DNA of 64,000 bases from Bacillus gaemokensis (GCF_001590835.1 NZ_LTAQ01000023.1:101868-165867), one strand, 5' to 3'. Shown: positions 54,182 through 63,438, counted from the first letter of the stretch. Numbers and translations: made by a program. The notes: generated by a model from the letters alone, not told the origin.

Positions 54182-54558
54182 TTGCACTGCAAGATAAAAT
54201 AAGTAAACGAGATGCAAAATTAGCAATGGCTCATATTCACATCGCATTTATCGCCCTATTTTTAGGTGGTTTATGTGGATTACTACAAGTTCTCGTTCGC
54301 TCAGGGAAATTCAATTTACCTGCTGGTATTGGCTACTATCAAGTTTTGACAACACATGGTGTATTACTTGGGCTCGTATTGACAACTTTCTTTATTATTG
54401 GTTTCTTATTTGCTTGTATGAGCAAAACAACTGGTGTCCTATCAAAAGGTGTCCGAAGAACAGGCTGGATTGGCTTTTGGCTTATGACAATCGGAACAAC
54501 AATCACTGCTATATTTATCCTATTCAAAAACTCAAAACAACTACCATTTGTCTCTTGA
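54178..54558 (+). pseudogene. ba3-type oxidase subunit I, truncated
   Basis: The first about 115 codons match subunit I (MAHIHIAFIALFLGGLCGLLQVL, YYQVLTTHGVLLGLVLTTFFIIGFLF, WIGFWLMTIGTTITAIFIL). The frame then runs into sequence antisense to an acetyltransferase and stops at 54558. Subunit I normally has about 550 residues with heme and CuB ligands, nearly all lost. The complex cannot work from this copy. Confidence 0.85.
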
Positions 54559-54974
54559 ACAAACGTACCAACCACTTCAAACCCTACTTTTTTATAAACT
54601 TTTATTGCCCTTTCATTAAATGTTGCCACTGATAACGTTATATACTTAGGTTAATATGTTTCTTTACAAAAACCTAAGCCAGCCTTTATAAAATTCAATC
54701 CAAGGCCATTTCCTGTCATATCCGGTTTCATCCCCAGACCAATATCAACTGTATGAATATCTATTTTATTAAAACTAAAAAAGCCAAATACTTCACTATT
54801 CTCACAAACAACAAATGTATTTTCTCCGCGCATTTTAGAATCTAAAAACTCGGCTAAATCTTCTTCATCAGCTTCCATATTATAAAAAGAATATTCCCCT
54901 TCATAATGCCAATTATATGCAATATCTTCCGCTTGTTCCTGCCTCATCAATTCGAAAGTATAAATCTTTCTCAT
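54528..54974 (-). pseudogene. GNAT acetyltransferase with an internal stop
   Basis: Reading from 54974 gives a GNAT domain (MRKIYTFELMRQEQAEDIAYNWHYEGEYSFY, VDIGLGMKPDMTGNGLGLNFIKAGLGF). A TAA at 54651-54653 interrupts the frame after KETY. Beyond it the same frame continues ITLSVATFNERAIKVYKKVGFEVVGTFVQETNG, the family C-terminus. It ends at a deletion junction with the truncated oxidase gene near 54528. Confidence 0.75.
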
Positions 54975-55032
54975 CTCCTTTACGCTATTATATTTGTCAC
55001 ATCATGGATTATAATTGGTACGCCATAATGAT

Positions 55033-55069
55033 AAAAAAGGACGAATAAATGAATTTTCGTCCTTTTTTA
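55033..55069. terminator. terminator hairpin
   Basis: AAAAAGGACGAA pairs with TTCGTCCTTTTT with a short loop, T-run on both strands. Confidence 0.8.
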
Positions 55070-55109
55070 TCATCTTTTTGGAATTTCATGTGAATGATTT
55101 TATTTTTTC

Positions 55110-56627
55110 TTATAGTCCATAGATTTCTTTATATTTCGCCTCTAAATAATCAGCTAAATAATTCGCATTTAGTCCTTCACCTGTTACATCTTCTAAAATT
55201 TGTAATGGTTTTTTCGTTTTACCATATTGGTGAATATTTTTTGTTAACCATTCACGAATTGGTATCACATTCCCTTCTTCTAATAACGCATCAAAGTTTG
55301 GAATTTCTTCTAACATCTTATGTTTAAATTGCGCTGCATACATATAGCCAAGTGCATAAGATGGGAAGTAGCCAAACGATCCATCTGACCAATGTACATC
55401 TTGCAGTACACCCTGCGCATCCGTTTCTGGACGTATACCTAAATAACTCTCCATTTTATCATTCCACGCTGTTGGCAAATCTTTTACTTCCAATGTTCCA
55501 TCAAATAATTCTTTCTCCAGTTCATAACGGACCATAACATGAAGAGGATATGTAAGTTCGTCTGCCTCAATACGTATAAAGGAAGACTTCGATTCATTAA
55601 TAGCATCGTAAAATTCATCTACAGATACATTTTCAAATTGCCCATCACTAAATTGTTTCAATACATCATAATTTTTCTTCCAAAATGATTTATTACGTCC
55701 AATAAAGTTTTCAAAGAATAGCGATTGCGACTCGTGAATTCCCATTGATGTACCTTCACAAAGTGGCGTTCCTTCTAATTCCTCTGAAATATTTTGCTCA
55801 TAAACAGCATGTCCACATTCGTGAATTGTTCCGAAAACTGCCATACGAAAATCATTCTCGTCATAGCGAGTCGTAATGCGAACATCTCCTCTGTTTAATG
55901 TAATTTCAAAAGGATGTATGGTTTCATCTAGACGGCCAGCCTCAAAATTATAATTTAATTGTTTTAGTAACTCTAAAGTAAAATTCTTTTGTTTTTCTTT
56001 TGAAAAATGTTCAAATAACACATTTGTTTTTAATTCTTTATTTGATTCGGCAATATCTTTTACCAGCGGAACAATACGCTCACGTAATTGTCCAAATACA
56101 TGGTCTAATACTTCTACCGTAATACCTGGCTCATACATGTCTAAAAGCGTATTATATTTATAAGTCTCATAACCCCAATATGTAATAAATTTCTTCTTAT
56201 ATTCAACAATTTTTTCTAAGTATGGTCGGAACATTTCAAAATCAGATTGTTCACGTGCTTCTCCCCACACACTTTCCGATTTTGCTTGTAATTTGACATA
56301 CTCTTCATACTCGGCTTGTGGAATTTTTTTATTTCGATCATACTCTTTACGGCACTCTTCCACAATTTTCTTCGTTGTTTCAGAAATTTTATTATCTGCA
56401 ATTAGCTGTTCTAATTCATTTAAATACTTTTCCATTTCTTCAGACGTTGATAGTGCGAATACTTCTGATGAGAGCATTCCTATTACTTCAGAGCGCTGAT
56501 CCACACCTTTCTTTGGAGCTCCTGTTCGTAAATCCCAAAACATAAGACTTAATGCTTCACCATAATTATCTATTTTTTTCACATGCGCTAAAAATTCTTT
56601 TTCTATTTCATATGTAGTAATTGTCAT
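55110..56627 (-). CDS. ypwA: M32 metallocarboxypeptidase YpwA
   Basis: This 505-residue peptidase of family M32 (carboxypeptidase Taq) has the zinc motif FGTIHECGHAVYEQ (near residue 265) and the third-ligand region GTSMGIHESQSLFFENFIGR. Conserved RIEADELTYPLHVMVRYELE is also present. It cleaves C-terminal residues from peptides in the cytoplasm. Length is as expected. AGGAGG precedes the ATG. Confidence 0.93.
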   Translation of the reverse strand: MTITTYEIEKEFLAHVKKIDNYGEALSLMFWDLRTGAPKKGVDQRSEVIGMLSSEVFALSTSEEMEKYLNELEQLIADNKISETTKKIVEECRKEYDRNKKIPQAEYEEYVKLQAKSESVWGEAREQSDFEMFRPYLEKIVEYKKKFITYWGYETYKYNTLLDMYEPGITVEVLDHVFGQLRERIVPLVKDIAESNKELKTNVLFEHFSKEKQKNFTLELLKQLNYNFEAGRLDETIHPFEITLNRGDVRITTRYDENDFRMAVFGTIHECGHAVYEQNISEELEGTPLCEGTSMGIHESQSLFFENFIGRNKSFWKKNYDVLKQFSDGQFENVSVDEFYDAINESKSSFIRIEADELTYPLHVMVRYELEKELFDGTLEVKDLPTAWNDKMESYLGIRPETDAQGVLQDVHWSDGSFGYFPSYALGYMYAAQFKHKMLEEIPNFDALLEEGNVIPIREWLTKNIHQYGKTKKPLQILEDVTGEGLNANYLADYLEAKYKEIYGL

Positions 56628-56741
56628 ATCACATATAACCTCCTTTTTCTACCTCAACTTTATTTCGACATAAAGATATAAATTCCTTTTCTAATAAAAA
56701 AACTTGGCAAATTGAAGTGAATACAAATAGTGGGACATGAA

Positions 56742-56797
56742 CAAAACACCTCCTTAATTCACATACTAAAAAATGCGAATTAAGTCGTGGTGTTTTG
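56742..56797. terminator. large hairpin terminator
   Basis: CAAAACACC and TTAATTC pair with GAATTAA and GGTGTTTTG, with a bulge. It lies downstream of the genes at 56.8-58.1 kb on the minus strand. Confidence 0.6.
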
Positions 56798-56833
56798 ATG
56801 TGCGTCCCGTTTTAAGGGTTCACTTCAAGTTAT

Positions 56834-57220
56834 TTATAAAGGTTTTTTTTCTTCCCATATATCTTCAATTTCATTCTTTGGAATCCATTTTTTATATAAC
56901 CCTCGTTCCCAAGGTACTTCTGAAGGAGAAAAACCTACTTCTTTTGCGATTGAAGAGCTAGCTCCACCTAATAACACTCGATCCCCTTCCATCTCCCAGA
57001 TTTGAAAAGTATGCCTCTTATACTTGGCATACTGTTCTATATAATAAACTTCATCTAATTCATCCCGCATAACAAAATTTTGATAATTTCCTTTTTCATT
57101 TAATTCAAAATCATCTGGAGCCAGTGACTGTTCTCTAACAAACAATTTGTATATTTTATTATCCTTCGTAATATATTCGTATTCCTGTCCTCTATATACA
57201 GCCCGTTTCCCTCTTCTCAT
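56834..57220 (-). CDS. hypothetical protein
   Basis: A 128-residue acidic protein (RGKRAVYRGQEYEYITKDNKIYKLFVREQSLAP) with an alpha/beta pattern. GGAGAAATAAT precedes the ATG. It ends downstream of the lipoprotein gene on the same strand with a 15-base gap, so both may be one unit. The family is unknown. Immunity-type proteins of Bacillus secretion systems look similar, but no supporting motif was seen. Confidence 0.6.
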   Translation of the reverse strand: MRRGKRAVYRGQEYEYITKDNKIYKLFVREQSLAPDDFELNEKGNYQNFVMRDELDEVYYIEQYAKYKRHTFQIWEMEGDRVLLGGASSSIAKEVGFSPSEVPWERGLYKKWIPKNEIEDIWEEKKPL

Positions 57221-57235
57221 ATTATTTCTCCTAAC

Positions 57236-58063
57236 CTATTTAATCACACTAATAAATTTTTTACCCTCTTCACTATATACAGCTATCAATTTTTCTCCAT
57301 TTTTATTGATTTCATAAAGTTCTGCACTCTCATGTAAATCCAATTTATCTTTATTTATAAATTCAGGTATGACATAGTTCTTACTTTTTGTAAAACCATT
57401 ACCGGTAAATGGTTCTTTTTGTTCTACATCCATAAAATCTATACTTGTATCACCGTTTAACATTTTAGTTGCTTCTTCCTTATTTTGACCACCGAATGGA
57501 ATTTTGAAATTATCTGGGACTGTAGCTTTATATCGTATTGCCAATGCTGAACTTGAAGTTAAGTACTCATTCGGCCACTCCGGTGTACCTTCATAATCCA
57601 ATCTTAAACCTTCAACTATTTTATCATAATTATTTAGGGTTTTCGTATCTGACACTTTGGCAACAAAACCACCAATTTTAATTTGCTCACCGTTAGGAGG
57701 TTCTTTAAATAACCATTCTTTTGCGCTTGGTGGCAATACTTTTTGCATCATTGTATCTTTCGTTATTGTAGGGACACTTCTTCGTATTTTTTTAATCTTT
57801 TCTACTTCTTCAGAAGCAAGACTATTTATTGGTTTGAGCCGAACTTCATTGAAACTAGCAAAACTTAAATGAGCATCTTTCAACACATTTTCAATTGTTG
57901 AATTAAATGCTTCTGTTTCATTTCTATTTTCGACTGTAACTGAAACTGTTTTGTTCTCCTCTGGCTTTTGATAAGATTGATTTACCTTTTCGCTTCCACA
58001 AGCGGACATGATTAATACCGATGCTAATACTCCTACAAGGCCCCATTTTCTCTTTTTAAACAT
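57236..58063 (-). CDS. lipoprotein of unknown function
   Basis: A 275-residue protein with a type II signal (KWGLVGVLASVLIMSACGSEK, lipobox ending Cys near residue 22). The mature part is acidic and helical, then beta-rich (EQIKIGGFVAKVSD, AEWP-type loops). ATG 58063 follows AAGGGGGATAAT. It is membrane-anchored outside. No known domain recognised. Confidence 0.7.
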   Translation of the reverse strand: MFKKRKWGLVGVLASVLIMSACGSEKVNQSYQKPEENKTVSVTVENRNETEAFNSTIENVLKDAHLSFASFNEVRLKPINSLASEEVEKIKKIRRSVPTITKDTMMQKVLPPSAKEWLFKEPPNGEQIKIGGFVAKVSDTKTLNNYDKIVEGLRLDYEGTPEWPNEYLTSSSALAIRYKATVPDNFKIPFGGQNKEEATKMLNGDTSIDFMDVEQKEPFTGNGFTKSKNYVIPEFINKDKLDLHESAELYEINKNGEKLIAVYSEEGKKFISVIK

Positions 58064-58483
58064 ATTATCCCCCTTTTTTCTCAACCCAAATTTATCAACT
58101 TTTTCCCGATTGCTTTCGCTATTTTAAAAGAAACTAATGAAATAGGAAAAATCCCCTCTAACGATTAAGCTAAGTGTAGCTTCACTCATTTACCTGCTTT
58201 ATTAACTACATAACGTTCAATCTCTCCTTTCGCGGGATAGATTCAAACAAATAAATCTTACATATATTTATAGGTATGGGCGTTAAGTTTGTCACTTGAT
58301 AAATAACGTATTAGACGAAATTTTTTCTTTATTCGAAAGTAAACTTTTGTATATTAGTTTACTTTCATTCTCTTGATTTTACTGGGTTTATTACAATTCA
58401 TTCATATTTTATAAAATCACTAATAAAAGTATACTTTCAAAACATGATAAATAAAGAAGAAGAAACACCCCTGAACAAAAAAG

Positions 58484-58512
58484 AAAAAGCTAGATTCATG
58501 CTAGGCTTTTTT
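58484..58512. terminator. terminator hairpin
   Basis: AAAAAGCTAG pairs with CTAGGCTTTTT around ATTCATG, followed by T residues. Confidence 0.65.
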
Positions 58513-58900
58513 ATATAATTTTCGAAATCGGAAGTTGTTTATAAATGATCAGTTCTTATATTTTATAATAGTGCCGTTTGTATCTTTAAATTCTAAAACA
58601 GTCGTAATAAGAATAAACATTTACTTTTCTGCTGAGATTATTAAGAACATAGGTCTACGAAGTTCTTCTTTCATTTCGGAAATACTCTTTAACATTTCTT
58701 CGGAAGGAAGCTGTATCCAATGGGGATAGCTGGTTTTAAAAATATTTAGAAAATCCAGTTGACAACCGGTCTACTATGTATTACGATATACTTGTAATAT
58801 GTTACACTGAATAGTGAGGTTGCAAAAATATTTTTAAGAAAAATATTTGACCACCTCTTCTACTTAGTGATACAATGTACATGTGATAAGTAATACTGAA

Positions 58901-58936
58901 TAGCATGATTTCCCAAAAGCTATTCAGTAAAAATTT
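58901..58936. promoter_or_regulatory. inverted repeat, PadR-operon control site, copy 1
   Basis: ACTGAATAGC and GCTATTCAGT are exact inverted arms around 16 bases. The same pair of arms occurs again at about 59946-59992, ahead of the ABC gene. Such repeats are good PadR operator candidates. Confidence 0.6.
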
Positions 58937-58993
58937 CCCTTAGTACTAAGTTATACTGAATATAGGTCAGACAAAATAGAGGAGGCTCTGAAC

Positions 58994-59414
58994 ATGGAAA
59001 ATTTAACTGAAATGCTGAAGGGTTCGCTGGAAGGCTGCGTGCTGGAAATCATCAGTCGCCATGAAACCTATGGCTACGAGATTACCCGCCGCCTGAACGA
59101 GCTTGGGTTTACCGAAGTCGTGGAAGGGACGGTCTACACCATCCTCGTGCGATTAGAAAAGAAAAAACTAGTGAACATAGAAAAGAAACCGTCAGATATG
59201 GGGCCGCCCCGCAAGTTTTACTCACTTAATGAGGCTGGCCGCCAGGAACTTGAATTGTTTTGGAAAAAATGGGATTTTGTATCAGAAACCGTCAGATATG
59301 GGGCCGCCCCGCAAGTTTTACTCACTTAATGAGGCTGGCCGCCAGGAACTTGAATTGTTTTGGAAAAAATGGGATTTTGTATCATCAAAAATTACCGTCT
59401 TAAAGTCAATCTAG
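58994..59414 (+). pseudogene. PadR family regulator, frameshifted by a 100-bp tandem duplication
   Basis: ATG 58994 begins MENLTEMLKGSLEGCVLEIISRHETYGYEITRRLNELGF, a PadR winged helix with EGTVYTILVRLEKKKLVN and PRKFYSLNEAGRQEL. A 100-base unit (59185-59284) is repeated exactly at 59285-59384. Since 100 is not a multiple of three, the frame ends at 59329. With one unit removed it reads on to WDFVSSKITVLKSI and stops at 59412-59414, the normal PadR length of about 106 residues. GGAGG precedes the ATG. Confidence 0.8.
59185..59384 (+). repeat. exact 100-bp tandem duplication in the PadR gene
   Basis: Unit 1 is 59185-59284 and unit 2 is 59285-59384. They are identical, starting GAAACCGTCAGATATGG and ending GGGATTTTGTATCA. 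Confidence 0.9.
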
Positions 59415-59456
59415 CTTCATAAGATATTCCGTCCTATATTTTTGGAGTGTCTTGTT

Positions 59457-59656
59457 CAGCTTTATAAAAAAGGAGGAAAAATAACATGTTGGAAATGTTC
59501 AAAAAAATGATTGGTGATAAAAAAGAATACAGGATGATGATGGCACGGGTTGAAGACAGCTTTATAAAAAAGGAGGAAAAATAACATGTTGGAAATGTTC
59601 AAAAAAATGATTGGTGATAAAAAAGAATACAGGATGATGATGGCACGGGTTGAAGA
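59457..59656 (+). repeat. exact 100-bp tandem duplication at the DUF1048 start
   Basis: Unit 1 is 59457-59556 and unit 2 is 59557-59656, starting CAGCTTTATAAAAAAGG and ending GGTTGAAGA. The ribosome site and first codons of the DUF1048 gene are doubled. Confidence 0.9.
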
Positions 59657-59927
59657 CCTGCCAGAGGACTACCAGTTTGTATTTAAGAAAATTCAAAACT
59701 ACATGTGGAATTTCTCAGCGGGCAACGGGATGGATATGCTGCACATGCAGTATGAATTAATCGAGTTGTTCGAAGCCGGTGCAGCGGAAGGCAGACAAGT
59801 GCTGGAAATCACTGGGGACGACGTGGCGTCCTTTGCCGACGAACTAGTAGCAAACGCTAATACCTATGTCGCCAAGTATCGTGAAGATTTGAATCAGAGT
59901 ATCATGAAGCGATTGGGAAAAAAGTAA
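59586..59927 (+). CDS. DUF1048 family protein of the PadR operon
   Basis: A 113-residue helical protein (MLEMFKKMIGDKKEYRMMMARVEDLPEDYQFVFKKIQNYMWNF) of the DUF1048 family, which is usually encoded with PadR-type regulators in drug-resistance operons. The second ATG copy (59586) is used, with AAGGAGG upstream. An identical ribosome site and ATG occur 100 bases earlier as a duplicate that leads into an early frame change. It is otherwise intact. Confidence 0.8.
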   Translation: MLEMFKKMIGDKKEYRMMMARVEDLPEDYQFVFKKIQNYMWNFSAGNGMDMLHMQYELIELFEAGAAEGRQVLEITGDDVASFADELVANANTYVAKYREDLNQSIMKRLGKK

Positions 59928-59945
59928 ATTCAATAGATAATACCG

Positions 59946-59992
59946 ACTGAATAGCTGGTTACAAATGTGAATTGCCACCTTCGCTATTCAGT
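59946..59992. promoter_or_regulatory. inverted repeat, PadR-operon control site, copy 2
   Basis: The ACTGAATAGC and GCTATTCAGT arms of 58901-58936 recur here around a longer loop. Downstream text (TAAGTTATAC, GTCAGAC-AAATAGA) also repeats the PadR leader, so this is a second copy of the control region. Confidence 0.6.
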
Positions 59993-60097
59993 TATATTTT
60001 TAACCTGGTAGTAAGTTATACAGATTATCAGTCAGACTAAATAGAAGAGTATAGGCAATCTAGCTCCGCAAGGCGCTTTTTATAAGGAGGAAAAAGT

Positions 60098-60247
60098 ATG
60101 AGCAATGCAGCGATTTCTGTAACAGGGTTAAAAAAATCCTTTAAAGACAAGGAAGTCTTAAAGGGGGTGGATTTTGAGGTGCGGCGTGGCGAAATTTTCG
60201 CACTGCTGGGCTCAAATGGAGCGGGCAAGACAACGGTTGTAGAATAA
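60098..60247 (+). pseudogene. ABC transporter ATPase, N-terminal fragment
   Basis: The frame reads MSNAAISVTGLKKSFKDKEVLKGVDFEVRRGEIFALLGSNGAGKTT, ending two codons past the Walker A motif with a TAA at 60245-60247. The rest of the ATPase and any permease are absent. Fragments of unclear coding follow to 60470. It belonged to the PadR-DUF1048 drug export operon. Confidence 0.8.
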
Positions 60248-60530
60248 ACGTCTGATGAACACATGGCTCTATGCTAAGTGCAGGACATATCTCGATTCTG
60301 ATAACCCAGAAAAGGAAGTGAGTCAGATTTTGATTGCCAATATTCATTTTCTTTGATGCATCAAATCCACCTTTTTGACAAAGGGCTTTCAAGCATGAAT
60401 AACAAAAGAGAATTTGTAGTTTTAAAACAATAGGGCTGATAAAAAAGTAAAAAGAGGGAAACCAAATGAAAAAGATTACAACAGAAGATTTTCGTTCATC
60501 AGAAAATGGGAAAAAAAGGAGAGATTCATG

Positions 60531-61760
60531 ATGGGACAAAGTAACAAAGGCTTTTCCGAAACAGGGCTGCGCAAAATGCGCAACGTACTGGCGCAGCATG
60601 TCGATTCTGGGAAGATTCCTGGGCTTGTCGCCCTAGTCAGCCGAAACGGTGAGACGCACGTCGAAGCGCTCGGTACAATGCGGCATGATGGTGGTGCACC
60701 GATGCGACGTGACACGATCTTCCGGCTTGCGTCCACTACCAAGCCGATCACGGTTTCTCCGGTAATGATCCTGCTCGACGAATGCAAACTGCATTTGGAC
60801 GAGCCAGTAGACAAATGGTTGCCCGAACTCGCCAACCGGCAGGTGCTGAAACGCCCCGACGGTCCGCTGGACGACACCGTTCCGGCACGGCGTCCGATCA
60901 CTGTACGAGACCTGTTGACCTCCACATTCGGACTTGGAGTGGATCTGACTTTGATGGGCTCCCCGATCCAAAATGCGATCTTCGAAAATGGATTATTCGA
61001 CGCGCCAGGGATGGAGTTGCCAGAGCCCGATGAGTGGATGCGAAGCTTGGGCACACTCCCGCTGAGCTACCAGCCTGGAGAACGGTGGCAGTACCATGTC
61101 AGCCTCGAAGTGCTTGGCGTGCTCATTGCCAGGGTCACAGGTCAGACATTCGAGTCGTTCCTGCGTGAACGCATCCTCGATCCGCTGGGGATGAAGGACA
61201 CCGGTTTCTACGTGCCCGAGAGTAAGATTGACCGTCTGCCACCCGCCTGTAACCCTGATCCGCAGACGGGAGAGTTCATCGTGTGGGACGAGGCCGCAGG
61301 CGGACGTTACAGCAAACCTCCAGCATTCCAAGCAGGCGGCGGTGGGCTGCTCTCGACCGTCGATGACTATCACGCGTATTTACAGATGCTGTTGAACCAA
61401 GGGATGCACGGGAACAAACGAATCCTGTCCCGACCCGCAGTCCAGCTGATGACCACCAACCGACTCACGCCAGAACAACAAGCATTCCGAGAGGACTTGG
61501 CTAAAAACAACGTCCATTTGTCGTTTGGCCAAGGGATACAAGGCGGCTGGGGCTTTGGGATGGCGGTGCGTACCTACCTCGGAGACTACGCGTCCATCGG
61601 ACAGTTCGGCTGGGACGGCGGAACCGGTACCGCAGCTTACGCTGACCCGGACAAACAGCTCACCGGAATTCTGTTCACCCAAGTTGGGATGTCCACTCCG
61701 GATTCAGCGCATGTTATCCAAGACTTCTGGACCACGGTCTATCAAGCAATTGAAGATTGA
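60531..61760 (+). CDS. serine hydrolase, beta-lactamase / penicillin-binding protein fold
   Basis: A 409-residue protein with the catalytic S-T-T-K box (FRLASTTKPIT, near residue 65), a Tyr of the Y-x-N/Y-x-S box (WQYHVSLEV) and GWDGGTGT near the end as the KTG-like box. It resembles class C-like esterases (EstB type) rather than true penicillinases. It hydrolyses esters or peptide-like bonds, substrate unknown. Base composition is clearly GC-rich compared with the AT-rich surroundings, with G/C-ended codons (CTG, GAC, CGC), which points to horizontal transfer. AAGGAGAGATTC precedes ATG 60528/60531. Confidence 0.85.
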   Translation: MGQSNKGFSETGLRKMRNVLAQHVDSGKIPGLVALVSRNGETHVEALGTMRHDGGAPMRRDTIFRLASTTKPITVSPVMILLDECKLHLDEPVDKWLPELANRQVLKRPDGPLDDTVPARRPITVRDLLTSTFGLGVDLTLMGSPIQNAIFENGLFDAPGMELPEPDEWMRSLGTLPLSYQPGERWQYHVSLEVLGVLIARVTGQTFESFLRERILDPLGMKDTGFYVPESKIDRLPPACNPDPQTGEFIVWDEAAGGRYSKPPAFQAGGGGLLSTVDDYHAYLQMLLNQGMHGNKRILSRPAVQLMTTNRLTPEQQAFREDLAKNNVHLSFGQGIQGGWGFGMAVRTYLGDYASIGQFGWDGGTGTAAYADPDKQLTGILFTQVGMSTPDSAHVIQDFWTTVYQAIED

Positions 61761-62049
61761 AGATTGAAGACTGAAACCGAGCCCGCGGTTCGTCGTTCGT
61801 TTAAAAAAGGCTGGTGAATTTCATCGACCTTATTGGGGCGGAATCAGGACGTGACGCGGAGTTGGTTGGACGGAGTGGAAGCGGGCAGGGGCATGGCCGC
61901 AAGTCCTTTGCCCAGCAGGGATATAACGAGGTCATCAATAATTTAATTACATCTACATTACGGGTGGTGTCAGCTTCGCTGGTACTACCCCCAATAGGGG
62001 CTTAGCTTAACAAGCCAAATTAAAAAGTCGGTTCCTAATGAAGTGAAGT
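61761..62049. other. non-coding remnant between the hydrolase and IS elements
   Basis: GC-rich at first, then AT-rich from about 61920. An open stretch on the plus strand (61814-62005) has no ribosome site and no family likeness, so I do not call it a gene. Confidence 0.35.
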
Positions 62050-62116
62050 GACCCCATAAAGTTAGACAGGTTATTTCATTAGGCAACCTTTTGGGCATGA
62101 GTCCGGTATTGTACGA
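62050..62116 (-). mobile_element. IS3-family element, right-end fragment
   Basis: The terminal repeat TGACCCCATAAAGTTAGACA is at 62050. On the minus strand the last OrfB codons (VQYRTHAQKVA, stop at 62080-62082) precede it. This is the far end of the IS3-family element whose start is at 62706-63000. Confidence 0.7.
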
Positions 62117-62709
62117 GGGCACTGAAAAACTTGCGTTTTTTATAAATAAATTCATTATAGAGAAAAATAAGGCGCTTTTTGTTCAATTTTGAACAGGAAA
62201 CGCCCTATTTTTTTGTCTATTTATTACTCTTTTTCATTCAGAAGCTTCAAGATTCTTTTTAGATTGACAGCGAATATCGTCGTTGCTCCCTGAATTTGTA
62301 TGCCAAATAAACCCGCAGCCGATGCTTGATCGTACCCGTGTTTATTTTTTAACTCACTATTTTTTGCTTCGATTTTATAGCGTTCTCGAGCTAAGCGTTT
62401 AAATTCTTCTGTTTCTTGAAAAGCTTGTTGGTCTAAATGTTCCTCTGATTTAATGGCAACAGAATAGGTTTTATTTTTTGCGCCTTCTTTAAAACATCCT
62501 TCTCGGAGTGGACAGACCTTACATTTTTCAACGTCAAAAAAATAAACCATTCTTGCACTTGCTCCTGGATGTGAATCTGGTTTTTTACTTTTTCTTTTTG
62601 CTAAATGTCCTGCTGGACATACAAATAAACCTGCATCTTTATTAAAGTCAAATCCTTTTCCGTTTGCTCGCCCATTTTGAGTAATCATTGGATTTAACTT
62701 AGAAATCAA
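62117..62709 (-). mobile_element. IS1182-type element, 3' portion
   Basis: The transposase piece at 62224-62709 (161 residues) has FDFNKDAGLFVCPAGHLAKRK, CKVCPLREGCFKEGAK and ELKNKHGYDQASAAGLFGIQIQGATTIF, typical of the IS1182/DDE_Tnp_1 C-terminus. The N-terminal half with the first catalytic residues is missing. It interrupts an IS3-family OrfB, so it is nested. Confidence 0.75.
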
Positions 62710-63000
62710 TTGTAAGAAACCACTTCATTATTAAACAAATCATAAATAACAGATAAAAAAATTGTTTTTCCATCCCAAATTAAATGAGTGATATCTGTTA
62801 CCCATTTTTGATTTGGTTGGGCAGTACTGAAGTTTCTTTTTAATATATTGGGTACAATTACATTCGACTTAGCATAAGCGTAATTACGTTTCTTTTTACG
62901 AATAACGGCTTGTAATTTCATTTCTTTCATTAACCTATAAATCCTTTTATTATAAGGATTTGATAGTGCCAAAAGGTACACCTTTAAGAACTACATAAAT
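62706..63000 (-). mobile_element. IS3-family OrfB, 5' fragment
   Basis: The protein reads KRIYRLMKEMKLQAVIRKKKRNYAY, then PNQKWVTDITHLIWDGKTIFLSVIYDLFNNEVVSYN. This is the OrfB helix-turn-helix and the rve core with Asp in TDIT and Asp in YDLF. The frame ends where the IS1182 fragment begins. The upstream start and OrfA are not recognisable. Confidence 0.75.
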
Positions 63001-63213
63001 CCACAAAAAAAGTAGCGGTCCAGAATATCAAAAATATATTTTATGAACGTTCAAAAATAAGAAATACCTTTAGGTATATGTTTACATTTTTCATGAAAAA
63101 CAAATCGTTTGTAAAGGTGGGTTTGATTAATTTTTAAACGTTTATTTTTAATGAATACCTTTATAAACGAAAGTGGTATAATTATGGTAACAAATATAAG
63201 GGGAATACCAAAA

Positions 63214-63423
63214 GTGGCTAATATTTATGGATATATACGTGTAAGTACAAAAGATCAAAATGAACAACGACAATTACATAAGATGATGGAACGAGGGGTG
63301 GAAGCTCGACGTATTTTTGGAGTGTTTCATGCAGCACAATGTCATTTGTGTTGTATCGCAAGAAGAAAAATTACATTAGAAAAGAGCCGGAATTCACCTG
63401 TTAAGAGTAAACCGAATCTTTAA
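63214..63423 (+). pseudogene. truncated serine recombinase (resolvase)
   Basis: GTG 63214 after AGGGGAATACCAAAA begins MANIYGYIRVSTKDQNEQRQLHKMMERGV, a resolvase N-terminus with the catalytic Ser in RVSTKDQ. After about 35 residues the resolvase likeness stops and unrelated sequence (GVFHAAQCHLCCIARRK) follows to the stop. The DNA-binding helix-turn-helix is missing, so it is inactive. Confidence 0.7.
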
Positions 63424-63438
63424 TATTTAAAGGACGAC

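Larger units (their letters stand above)
58064..58993 (+). other. gene-poor stretch with a decayed gene and PadR-type control region
   Basis: On the minus strand 58620-58735 reads HWIQLPSEEMLKSISEMKEELRRPMFLIISAEK then stops; the next frame continues FILITTVLEFKDTNGTII, a frameshifted remnant. A hairpin lies at 58484-58512. From 58760 the control region of the PadR-type operon begins, with an ACTGAATAGC/GCTATTCAGT inverted repeat at 58901-58936. Confidence 0.45.

Noticed and set aside
61814-62005. Open frame of 63 codons after the GC-rich hydrolase
   Set aside because: No ribosome site and mixed composition across a GC/AT boundary; likely remnant.
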